Positions 56,899-64,000 of a stretch of 64,000 bases of DNA are shown piece after piece. This DNA comes from Leptospira perolatii (GTDB lineage: Bacteria > Spirochaetota > Leptospiria > Leptospirales > Leptospiraceae), in the NCBI RefSeq assembly GCF_002811875.1, contig NZ_NPDZ01000013.1, positions 4,489 through 68,488 on the forward strand, read 5' to 3'. Every line of letters begins with the position of its first letter. Positions within the stretch are counted from its first letter, which is position 1. Below the pieces are notes generated by a model. That model was not told the origin of the DNA. It was given only the letters and a program-made list of their open reading frames with translations, and searched no databases. The position numbers were made by a program, and so were the translations under genes.

Positions 56899-57744
56899 CT
56901 ACCTGAGTAGTTGAAGAACGGATTGAGGTCTGACGTTGGCCTGAGCAAGCATTGCAGTTCCAGATTGAACCAGGATCTGGTTCTTGGTAAATGCAACTGT
57001 CTCTTCTGCCATATCTGCGTCCCGGATCCGTGACTCTGAAGCTTGGATGTTCTCGTAAGCTACCATTAAGCCTTTTGAGGCATGCTCAAGGCGGTTAAAG
57101 TAAGCACCGAGGTTCGCTCTTTGTTTGTTGATCTTCATAAGAGCGTCATCCAATAGGCCGATTGCTTCGTTTGCCCATTCAGCAGTAGAAAGGGTCAGGA
57201 GGGAGCCATCTGCCTTAATCAGATTCAAAGCCTTCGCGGTCATCGTAGCGATATAGACTCTTTCCCTCTGGTGCTGGTTCGGGCCGATGTGGAACCACAT
57301 CGAAGCGGTTCTTGATCCACGTGCGAAGTCGCCTTGGAGAAGAGCCATCTTGTTGAACTCTGCTTGAGAGGAAATACGATCGATCTCGTCTACGAGCTGC
57401 GAAACTTCTACTTGGATCATCTGGCGGTCTTCAGCGCCGTAGATTCCGTTGGACGATTGGATGGCAAGTACGCGGATCCTTTGGATGATATCGTTAGTTT
57501 CCTGCAGATACCCTTCCGTAGTTTGGATCAGGGACATACCGTCTTCGGTGTTTCGCTCCGCTTGTCTTAGACCTTTTACCTGCGTTCTCATTTTTTCAGA
57601 AACGGCAAGTCCGGAAGCGTCATCACCGGCGCGGTTAATACGCATACCGGAGGATAAGGTTTCCATATTCTTTGCCACTTCGTTGTTCTGAAACTTCAGA
57701 ACGCGGTGGGAGTTAATCGCGGCTAAGTTGTGGTTAATGATCAT
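56899..57744 (-). CDS. flaB: Flagellin FlaB (copy 1)
   Basis: 281 residues, the same architecture as the copy downstream: [15 protein letters not shown] at the start and [24 protein letters not shown] at the end. Most differences are in the middle (about 140-200). AAGGAGG precedes the ATG. A hairpin in the leader is described separately. Two or more FlaB subunits are usual in Leptospira and mix in the filament core. Confidence 0.97.
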   Translation of the reverse strand: MIINHNLAAINSHRVLKFQNNEVAKNMETLSSGMRINRAGDDASGLAVSEKMRTQVKGLRQAERNTEDGMSLIQTTEGYLQETNDIIQRIRVLAIQSSNGIYGAEDRQMIQVEVSQLVDEIDRISSQAEFNKMALLQGDFARGSRTASMWFHIGPNQHQRERVYIATMTAKALNLIKADGSLLTLSTAEWANEAIGLLDDALMKINKQRANLGAYFNRLEHASKGLMVAYENIQASESRIRDADMAEETVAFTKNQILVQSGTAMLAQANVRPQSVLQLLR

Positions 57745-58212
57745 CTGTTTCCTCCTTGAAACTGATCATGAGCCCGGCATCCGTGCCGGGGTCTTGTGCG
57801 TTGGTTTGGTTTTGGCCTTTTAGGTTTTTATCTGTAATGAAGGTTCGTGATCAGAAATTTCTTTCCATTTCACGCTTTCCTTCGTATTTATCTTCGGTGG
57901 TGAGGGGACCTGAGATTAATTCTGAGGAATTCTTTAAATATCTCCATTTTTCTTCGTTTTTTGAAGAAATTCTTTGTTTTTTGGAGAATCGAATCTGGGC
58001 GGGGGGAATTTTTTTTAGAATTTTTTTGCCTTATTTAGGCTTATCTAAGACTTCGATCGTTTCCGAAAATTCCCTAAGCAATTTTTCCGCTTCCTTTGCT
58101 TTTTTTTAAAATGGGACAGGCAGAAATCGGTTTGCCCTTCCCTGTCGAAACTTTATACTTTGTGATTCTAAGTTGGCATCGACAATTCCTTCCGTCTATA
58201 TCTACGAACGAC
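57745..58212. other. Shared promoter region of flaB and the pyruvate dehydrogenase operon
   Basis: 468 bp with no gene. Close to flaB a perfect hairpin CCCGGCA/TGCCGGG (57773-57790) lies in the leader, about 30 nt before the ATG and 10-15 nt before the ribosome-binding site. The T-rich 57930-58110 part has no coding frame with support. No clean sigma-28 site (TAAA-N15-GCCGATAA) was found. Confidence 0.5.
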
Positions 58213-59193
58213 ATGAACAATCCAAAAACAAAAAACGACACCAAGGACCTCTACGAACTCTATCATAAAATGCTGTTAATCCGCCGATTTGAGGAAGCTT
58301 CCGCAAAAGCATACAGCATGGGAAAGATCGGAGGATTCTGCCACTTGTACATAGGACAAGAAGCAGTAGGCGTTGGGGCAATTTCCGCCTTACAGGACAA
58401 AGACTATGTTGTGTCCACTTACAGGGACCACGGTCACGCATTGACCAGAGGTCTGGATCCGAAAGCACTAATGTCAGAACTCTTCGGAAAAAGAACCGGT
58501 GTTGCTAAGGGTTACGGCGGCTCTATGCATTTTTTTGATAAAGAAAAGAACTTCATGGGCGGCCATGGAATCGTCGGAGGACACATCTCACTCGCTGCTG
58601 GGATTGCCTATGCTTCCAAATATAGAGGAGATGATTCAGTCACTCTCTGTTTCTTTGGAGAAGGAGCCGCGAATATCGGATCGTTCCATGAAGGTATGAA
58701 TCTAGCCGCGATCTGGAAACTTCCTCTGGTCATGATCTGCGAAAACAATCATTATGCGATGGGAACTCCTGAATATCGGGCACTCTCGGTAAAGGACGTA
58801 TCCGTGAGAGCTACTGCTTACGATATCGCTAGGGACCATATTGAAGGGGACGAAGTACGTAAAGTGAGAGATCACGTGCAGGTCGCCGTGGACAGAGCCC
58901 GGAGAGGAGAAGGCCCTACACTCATGGAAATTTCCACGTACCGATTTCGCGGTCACTCCATGTCAGATCCTGCCAAATACAGAACCAAAGAAGAATTAGA
59001 AAGATATAAACAAGGAGATCCTTTAATTCGAGCCCAAAGAGATCTGAACACAGCAGGCTGGGGAATCGATGAATTAGAAAAACTTGATAATGATATCCAG
59101 AAAACAGTCGATGAAGCTGTTGTATTTGCAGAAAAGAGCGAAGAGCCTCCGTTAGGCTGGCTGTACAAATACGTCTATGCGGAGAATGCATAA
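58213..59193 (+). CDS. pdhA: Pyruvate dehydrogenase E1 component, alpha subunit
   Basis: 326 residues from MNNPKTKN; a longer frame has no supporting start. The thiamine diphosphate motif is GEGAANIGSFHEGMNLAAIWKLPLVMICENN, preceded by GGSMHFF and GHGIVGGH. RFRGHSMSDPAKYR is the phosphorylation-loop region. With the beta subunit it decarboxylates pyruvate. The stop overlaps the next start by 1 nt. Confidence 0.95.
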   Translation: MNNPKTKNDTKDLYELYHKMLLIRRFEEASAKAYSMGKIGGFCHLYIGQEAVGVGAISALQDKDYVVSTYRDHGHALTRGLDPKALMSELFGKRTGVAKGYGGSMHFFDKEKNFMGGHGIVGGHISLAAGIAYASKYRGDDSVTLCFFGEGAANIGSFHEGMNLAAIWKLPLVMICENNHYAMGTPEYRALSVKDVSVRATAYDIARDHIEGDEVRKVRDHVQVAVDRARRGEGPTLMEISTYRFRGHSMSDPAKYRTKEELERYKQGDPLIRAQRDLNTAGWGIDELEKLDNDIQKTVDEAVVFAEKSEEPPLGWLYKYVYAENA

Positions 59194-60167
59194 TGGCTGT
59201 ACTAACGTATCGCGAAGCCCTAAACCGTGCGATGTGCGAAGAAATGGACAAGGACCAGAATATCTTTCTCATGGGAGAAGAGGTTGGGCACTACGAGGGA
59301 GCTTACAAAGTTTCTCAAGGCATGTTGGCAAAATACGGAGAAAAAAGAGTGATAGATACTCCGATTTCGGAAAACGGCTTTGCTGGTGTAGGGATAGGAG
59401 CAGCTATGGTCGGTCTCAGACCTATCATAGAATTCATGACATGGAATTTTTCTCTAGTCGCAATCGATCAAATCATCAATTCCGCTGCAAAGATGAATTA
59501 TATGAGCGCCGGACAATTTCCGATTCCGATCGTATTCAGAGGCGCAGGAGGTGCGGGAGGTAGACTGGCTGCACAACATTCTCAATCCTTTGAAAGTTGG
59601 TACGCACATGTGCCAGGCTTGAAAGTAGTAGCGCCCTACTCTCCTTCGGACGCGTACGGATTGCTCAAGACTTCTATCAAGGACAATAACCCGGTTATTT
59701 TTATCGAAAGCGAAGTTCTCTACGGAACAAAAGGAGAAGTTAGAGATGGAGAGTTCTCCATTCCATTAGGGAAAGCTGATATCAAAAGAGAAGGAACGCA
59801 CCTAACAATTATTAGCTGGTCTAGAGCACTTATGTACGTGATTCCTGCGGCAGAAAAACTTGCGAAAGAAGGAATTTCTGTGGAAATAATAGATATTCGA
59901 TCGATCCGACCTTTGGACCTGGACACTATCTTAAAATCGGTGCGCAAAACAAATCGTGCTCTGGTGGTAGAAGAAGGCTGGAACGTAGCAGGATTCGGAG
60001 CTCAGATCGCCTATCTTATTCAAAAGGAAGCATTCGACGATTTAGATGCACCGGTAGAAAGAGTCACGCAAGAGGATGTCCCCATGCCTTATGCAGCAAA
60101 TTTAGAAAAAGCTTCTTTACCAAGTGAAGACAAAATCATCGCGAAAGCAAGAGAGATGTTATCCTAA
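59193..60167 (+). CDS. pdhB: Pyruvate dehydrogenase E1 component, beta subunit
   Basis: 324 residues. TYREALNRAMCEEMDKDQNIFLMGEEVG and DTPISENGFAGVGIGAAMVGLRPIIEFMTWNF are characteristic, as is the AAQHSQSFESWYAHVPGLKVV region that contacts the alpha subunit. It forms the E1 heterotetramer with PdhA. E2 begins 4 nt later. Confidence 0.95.
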   Translation: MAVLTYREALNRAMCEEMDKDQNIFLMGEEVGHYEGAYKVSQGMLAKYGEKRVIDTPISENGFAGVGIGAAMVGLRPIIEFMTWNFSLVAIDQIINSAAKMNYMSAGQFPIPIVFRGAGGAGGRLAAQHSQSFESWYAHVPGLKVVAPYSPSDAYGLLKTSIKDNNPVIFIESEVLYGTKGEVRDGEFSIPLGKADIKREGTHLTIISWSRALMYVIPAAEKLAKEGISVEIIDIRSIRPLDLDTILKSVRKTNRALVVEEGWNVAGFGAQIAYLIQKEAFDDLDAPVERVTQEDVPMPYAANLEKASLPSEDKIIAKAREMLS

Positions 60168-60171
60168 TCTT

Positions 60172-61566
60172 ATGGCAAAAATCGCTGAAATGACCCAACT
60201 GAGTCCGACCATGTCCGAGGGAATCCTCATTCGATGGCTGAAAAAGAAAGGAGACTCTGTAAATCCGGGGGAATCTATTGCAGAAGTAGAAACCGACAAG
60301 GCAGTAATGGAAATGGAAGCATTCGATTCCGGAGTACTCCTAGAAATTATCGCTCCGGAAGGTTCTAAGATTCCTGTAGGAGGTCCTGTTGCAGTAATCG
60401 GTAAAGCGGGAGAAGACATCGCCTCGCTTCTGGAAGAAGCAAAGTCTAGAACTCCGGTTGTGCAGCAATCTTCCTCTGAAGGAAATTCTGCTAAAACCGA
60501 AACATCACCTAGTTCCGCGTTTGCGTCTTCTGTTTCGGAAAAGAAATCGATCTCCGAAACTAAATCTTCTCCTGCAAATATGGAACCAGCGCATTCTATG
60601 CGACCAGACATAGAAACATCAGGAAGCTTCTTAACTTCTGATGGTCCAAAGCAGCACCAGATGAATTTGGGAAGCCAAGGACTCACTCAGAGCGCACAAG
60701 AAGGTAGAATCAAAGCTTCTCCCTTGGCCAAACGTTTGGCGACCGAATCCGGAGTTGACCTTGCGAAAATCTCAGGCACTGGTCCCCAAGGCAGGATCCT
60801 AAAAAGGGATATCGAAGCTTCGAAATCTCAGTTAGTTCCAGGAAGATCTTCTAGCACTATTGCTCCGATTCTCAGGGAAGAAAAACTCCCAATCTCCGGA
60901 ATGAGAAGTACAATCGCCAATAGATTGGTGCACGCAAAGACTCACCAGCCTCATTTTTATTTGGAAGCAGAAATCAATGCCCTTCCCCTTTCTAACCTCA
61001 GAGAGCAGTTCAACTCAGACCTAAAGAGTGGCAAAGATGAAATCAAAGTAAGCATAAATGACTTTCTAATCCGCGCTTCGGCTCTCGCCCTTTTAGAGGT
61101 TCCACAAGTGAATTCCTCCTGGCGAGAAGACCATATTCTAAGACACGGCAGAGTAGATATCGGAGTAGCTGTTTCTATCGAAGGCGGTTTGATCACTCCT
61201 TACGTCAGAAATGCAGATAGAATTGGAGTTTTAGAAATTAGCAGGACAGTAAAAGAACTTGCCTCCCGAGCGAGAGAGAGAAAACTCAAGCCGGAAGAGT
61301 ATTCAAACGGTACATTTACGGTCTCTAACTTAGGGATGTACGGAATCGATAAGTTTGCAGCAGTCATCAACGAGCCCGAAGCTGCTATTCTGGCTATAGG
61401 AGCTGTGGTAGAAAAACCTGTCTTGGTTTCGGGATCCATTGTGCCAGGTAAAACCTTGACCGTCTGCCTTTCCTGCGATCACAGGGTCGTAGATGGTGCG
61501 GTGGGAGCGGCCTGGTTAGCAGTTCTGCGAGAATTGATCGAACATCCGCTCAGACTTTTAGCGTAG
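60172..61566 (+). CDS. pdhC: Dihydrolipoamide acetyltransferase (E2)
   Basis: 465 residues. One N-terminal lipoyl domain (lipoyl Lys43 in ETDKAVME), a Ser/Thr/Pro-rich linker (about 80-180), a peripheral subunit-binding domain (about 183-220, SPLAKRLATESGVDLAKISGTGPQGRI), and a catalytic domain ending with DHRVVDG (437-443). E2 transfers the acetyl group to CoA. The E3 gene is not in this window. The start is the ATG 4 nt after pdhB; a longer frame overlaps pdhB. Confidence 0.95.
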   Translation: MAKIAEMTQLSPTMSEGILIRWLKKKGDSVNPGESIAEVETDKAVMEMEAFDSGVLLEIIAPEGSKIPVGGPVAVIGKAGEDIASLLEEAKSRTPVVQQSSSEGNSAKTETSPSSAFASSVSEKKSISETKSSPANMEPAHSMRPDIETSGSFLTSDGPKQHQMNLGSQGLTQSAQEGRIKASPLAKRLATESGVDLAKISGTGPQGRILKRDIEASKSQLVPGRSSSTIAPILREEKLPISGMRSTIANRLVHAKTHQPHFYLEAEINALPLSNLREQFNSDLKSGKDEIKVSINDFLIRASALALLEVPQVNSSWREDHILRHGRVDIGVAVSIEGGLITPYVRNADRIGVLEISRTVKELASRARERKLKPEEYSNGTFTVSNLGMYGIDKFAAVINEPEAAILAIGAVVEKPVLVSGSIVPGKTLTVCLSCDHRVVDGAVGAAWLAVLRELIEHPLRLLA

Positions 61567-61625
61567 GCAAAAAAGTCAAAGACCGAAGATTTCAGATGCC
61601 GATTTCAAAACTCATCATTTAGTTC

Positions 61626-62636
61626 GTGGAAAAAGAATCAAACCGTACGCAAAAAGTAAAAAAAGCTGCCTTGCTATTGTTGTCCTTAGACAAGGAATCC
61701 GCAGCAAAAGCACTATCTCAATTGGATGAAAAGCTAATCGAAGAAGTAGTGCAAGAGATGGCGAAAATTCGAAGTATTTCTAAAGAAGAAAAAGAAGAAG
61801 TGCTTTTGGATTTCCAAGATTCACTAAAGGAGCTCTCCGGAGAGTCCAGAGGTGGAATCGACACCGCAAGAGAGCTACTTTATCAATCGATCGGAAAAGA
61901 AAGATCCGAGTCTATTTTAGGAAAACTTGATAGAAAGGACACTGAAGAGGATTTTTCGTTTTTGAACGATGCCGAGCCCCAAACACTCGCCCAACTCCTT
62001 TTACCGGAGCATCCTCAGACAATCGCTGTCACTTTAGCTTTTTTAAACCCGAAGAAAGCCGCGGAGACTCTAAAGTTTTTACCCAAAGAACTGCAGTCTA
62101 AAGTCGCAGTAAAACTTGCAAACACTACGAAAACTCATCCGGACGCGATTCGTCAAATCGCAAGAGTATTAAAGAAAAAGTATGAGCACAGGGATAAGTC
62201 CGAACTTAGTGAAGCTGGTGGTGCAGAAGCGCTTGCAAATATCCTAAATTACATGGACAAATCTTTGGAAGATACAATTCTAAAAGAATTGGAAGAACAT
62301 TCTCCGGAACTCGCTTCACAGGTCAGAGAAAAACTCTATACTTTTGAAGATGTTCTATTAATGAATTCTAAAGAAATGAGAGTACTGATCAACAGACTAG
62401 GAAGCGATGATCTGATTTCGACAGCTCTCCGAGGAGCGGGAGAAGAAATTCGCACTCATTTCTTCGAAGCCTTATCCAAAAACAGAGCCAATGACATTTT
62501 AGAATCAATGGAGCTGAGAGGAAAAGTGACTCTAAAAGAGATCACCGAAGCCAGAAATCAGATTTTGGCTGTGCTAAGGGATTTGGAAGAAGAAGGATCT
62601 ATTATATTAAAGAAAGATTCTGAAGATTATATCTGA
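61626..62636 (+). CDS. fliG: Flagellar motor switch protein FliG
   Basis: 336 residues, GTG start. N-terminal KVKKAALLLLSLDKESAAKAL, middle EHPQTIAVTLAFLNPKKAAETL (the EHPQ motif contacting FliM) and C-terminal SKEMRVLINRLGSDDLISTALRGAGEEIRTHFFEALSKNRAN with charged residues of the torque helix. It joins the MS ring to the C ring. Spirochaetes often have two FliG proteins; this one is full length. It follows the pyruvate dehydrogenase genes after 59 nt, so transcription may be shared. Confidence 0.95.
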   Translation: MEKESNRTQKVKKAALLLLSLDKESAAKALSQLDEKLIEEVVQEMAKIRSISKEEKEEVLLDFQDSLKELSGESRGGIDTARELLYQSIGKERSESILGKLDRKDTEEDFSFLNDAEPQTLAQLLLPEHPQTIAVTLAFLNPKKAAETLKFLPKELQSKVAVKLANTTKTHPDAIRQIARVLKKKYEHRDKSELSEAGGAEALANILNYMDKSLEDTILKELEEHSPELASQVREKLYTFEDVLLMNSKEMRVLINRLGSDDLISTALRGAGEEIRTHFFEALSKNRANDILESMELRGKVTLKEITEARNQILAVLRDLEEEGSIILKKDSEDYI

Positions 62637-62969
62637 ATCGTTTAAAATCGGAATCTAGAAAGCTTTATAATTTTCCTAGATTCGTAGATTTTACTATTCT
62701 GAGTTCTTACTTCTTGAAAGTCGCAGCTTAGAATTCAATTCCCAAACTTTTTTGAATTCTGAAATCGTATAATCGTATCAAACCTGCGTAGATAGCTTCG
62801 AAATCTGTTCTTTTACCGAATATTAGAACAGAGTCTTAAATTTTGGGCATAAACCACTTACCTCCGAACTTGAAACCCTTTCCGATTTAAGGTAAACCAT
62901 CCTATACTCCTAGCTCTGGAAAAAAACATAGAGAATCTTAGGACGCTTAGTCTTTACGAGGGAACTAGC
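62637..62969. other. Gene-free stretch after fliG
   Basis: 333 bp, no gene seen. GAATCTAG (62651) and CTAGATTC (62676) form a hairpin that may end fliG, with a poor T-tract. The promoter of the next gene should be in the second half. Confidence 0.4.
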
Positions 62970-63380
62970 ATGAATCTGGAATTTCTCCGAAATTTGTCTC
63001 ACAAATTCATAGTAGCGGGATTGCTTGCGCTATATTATTGGAGCATAGTTTTTATTGTTATTACTGGATTTGGCTTAAAGGTCTTTAAGCAAAGGCTTAC
63101 TGAACTTTTCTTGATCAGTGTCTTAGGAATTTCAGTTATAATCATCGGCTGTTTCTTATTAAACATCCTTACAAACTTAACAATCATCGCGGACTCTATC
63201 AAAGTCGGCGAATCTGTGAAGGATAAAGATGTTCTCAAACAAAACATCCAGAAACAAAGATACACATATTACGGATCCGTGTTTCTTCTTCCAAGCCTTT
63301 TGGTCAGCTTTCTTTTTTTGGGGGATTATCTCACTCTAAACAAAAAAGAAATCTATTGGAGCGAGACGCTGCTAAACTAG
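62970..63380 (+). CDS. Hypothetical membrane protein
   Basis: 136 residues with three predicted membrane helices (IVAGLLALYYWSIVFIVITGFGL, ELFLISVLGISVIIIGCFLL, YYGSVFLLPSLLVSFLFLGDYL) and a short charged loop. GAGGG lies 9 nt upstream of the ATG. Not recognised. It is coupled to the next gene (TAGTG overlap), so the two probably act together. Confidence 0.65.
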   Translation: MNLEFLRNLSHKFIVAGLLALYYWSIVFIVITGFGLKVFKQRLTELFLISVLGISVIIIGCFLLNILTNLTIIADSIKVGESVKDKDVLKQNIQKQRYTYYGSVFLLPSLLVSFLFLGDYLTLNKKEIYWSETLLN

Positions 63381-63787
63381 TGCTGGAGTATAGGAAGGAA
63401 ATTGAGTCTTTAGCATCTAGGAAATTTGATCGATCTTACGAAATAAAAGCCGCCAAAATATTGAAAATTATAAGCAGAGCAAACGCAGAATTTCCATATG
63501 TGACCATTATTCATCGAATCAATCTTAACTCCAAACAGGTTCTTATTTCCTTTGGCGATTATGTTGAGACAAAAAACGATGAATCATTTAATACGTTTGA
63601 TTTCATTTACGCATCTACTCGGGAAGAAAGAAAATTTATACATTCGGTCCTTGAACAAAAGAAGGAATTGCCTGCTTATTTTCAAGTAGAGGATGACTTT
63701 TACAAACTAATCTATCCAGTAAAAGTAGATGGTTACATTTTCTTTTTACTCCTCACGGATTATCAGCAGTTCGGAAAAGTGGGCTGA
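63380..63787 (+). CDS. Hypothetical soluble protein
   Basis: 135 residues from a GTG overlapping the upstream stop by 1 nt; a TTG 8 codons earlier is the alternative. Charged helical N-terminus, then alternating strands (KQVLISFGDYVETKN, YKLIYPVKVDGYIFFLLLTDY). The pattern recalls small sensor-like (PAS/dCache) folds but no family is recognised. Confidence 0.6.
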   Translation: MLEYRKEIESLASRKFDRSYEIKAAKILKIISRANAEFPYVTIIHRINLNSKQVLISFGDYVETKNDESFNTFDFIYASTREERKFIHSVLEQKKELPAYFQVEDDFYKLIYPVKVDGYIFFLLLTDYQQFGKVG

Positions 63788-63930
63788 TAATTTGCATTTA
63801 GCTTGCATGTAGGACCTCCTACAACATTCAGAGGCTTTAAAAAGATTTGTCAAAACTCAAATCTTCTGAAATAGAGACAGAGCGGCAGGCGTGTACCACC
63901 GCACCAGCCCCCCACCCAAGAAAGTGAAGA

Positions 63931-63978
63931 ACCGGGAACATAGGTAACACTTTAAACCGGAGACATGGGTTACACTTT
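63931..63978. repeat. Tandem direct repeat resembling an IS481-like insertion-sequence end
   Basis: Two 23-bp units 25 bp apart match at 19 of 23 positions; both have ACCGG-N2-ACAT-N-GGT-N-ACACTTT. The motif with CCGG-GACATGGGTTACA is one I associate with ends of IS481-group elements. No transposase is visible, because the window ends 22 bp later. The region just upstream (63888-63920) is unusually C-rich. Confidence 0.45.
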
Positions 63979-64000
63979 TGGTTGTTGAATTAACCTTTTT

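Noticed and set aside
56558..56914. Open frames in the flagellin spacer
   Set aside because: They overlap on both strands in GC-rich hairpin sequence and have no coding signals.
57745..58212. Sigma-28 promoter upstream of flaB
   Set aside because: The best site (CACCGAAGATAA on the minus strand) has an inserted base and no good -35 box.

Overview
The window is a chromosomal segment of a Leptospira-type spirochaete. Evidence: two FlaB flagellins, a probable flagellar-coiling protein (Fcp family), FliM, FliN and FliG, a SemiSWEET very like the structurally studied L. biflexa protein, MetX/MetW, and many lipoproteins with relaxed spirochaetal lipoboxes. The nitrate-type ABC transporter fits a saprophytic or intermediate species better than a strict pathogen. 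The species cannot be fixed from the sequence alone. Most starts were chosen from 1-4 nt overlaps with the upstream gene, because many genes sit in tightly coupled operons and TTG/GTG starts are frequent.

Layout. 1-4.0 kb (minus): leuC-leuD, a cysteine-synthase-fold PLP enzyme with an altered substrate loop, and a truncated SF1 helicase. 4.2-8.7 kb (minus): FHA/VWA-like membrane protein, orphan ABC ATPase, gmhA, a hypothetical and a family 2 glycosyltransferase; with the O-antigen polymerase/ligase-like protein at 8.8-10.9 kb this looks like an LPS segment. 10.9-11.06 kb: tRNA-Leu and tRNA-Cys. 11.1-15.7 kb: UPF0598 protein, human-type GMP synthetase, queF, SemiSWEET, FecR-domain lipoprotein, ferredoxin. 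15.8-21.3 kb (minus): heme-binding protein, argH, cyclophilin lipoprotein, two hypotheticals and fliM. 21.4-23.8 kb: NfeD and two SPFH proteins. 23.9-28.1 kb: FliN with a CheY-binding-like N-terminus, AAA+ ATPase, probable FcpB, zinc-ribbon membrane protein, rsmE. 28.1-33.0 kb: outer-membrane barrel candidate, metX-metW, ddl. 33.0-36.8 kb: an aromatic-rich repeat protein translationally coupled to mlaE-mlaF-mlaD. 36.9-45.6 kb: dehydrogenase, DUF2157/GDYXXLXY pair, tRNA-Pro, M48 protease, DUF2797, DUF1343 (NamZ-like), LPP20/FlgT-like lipoprotein, DUF2461.

45.6-49.1 kb is the most accessory-looking part: a small lipoprotein made of 9-residue repeats, an attC-like imperfect palindrome, an SMI1/KNR4-like gene, long gene-free stretches and a secreted lipase. 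49.1-54.7 kb: nrtABD-type operon with a perfect-consensus sigma-54 promoter, and a CASTOR/POLLUX-type channel gene on the opposite strand downstream of a second sigma-54-like site. 54.7-55.4 kb: VapBC-type toxin-antitoxin with an operator of repeated half-sites. 55.6-57.8 kb: two flagellin genes with structured leaders. 58.2-61.6 kb: pyruvate dehydrogenase E1alpha-E1beta-E2. 61.6-63.8 kb: fliG and two coupled small hypotheticals. The right edge carries a tandem repeat that looks like an insertion-sequence end.

No CRISPR array, prophage, rRNA or recognisable riboswitch was seen. The candidates most worth following are the aromatic-repeat protein coupled to the Mla transporter, the paired sigma-54 promoters at nrtA/channel, and the attC-like site with its neighbouring small genes.
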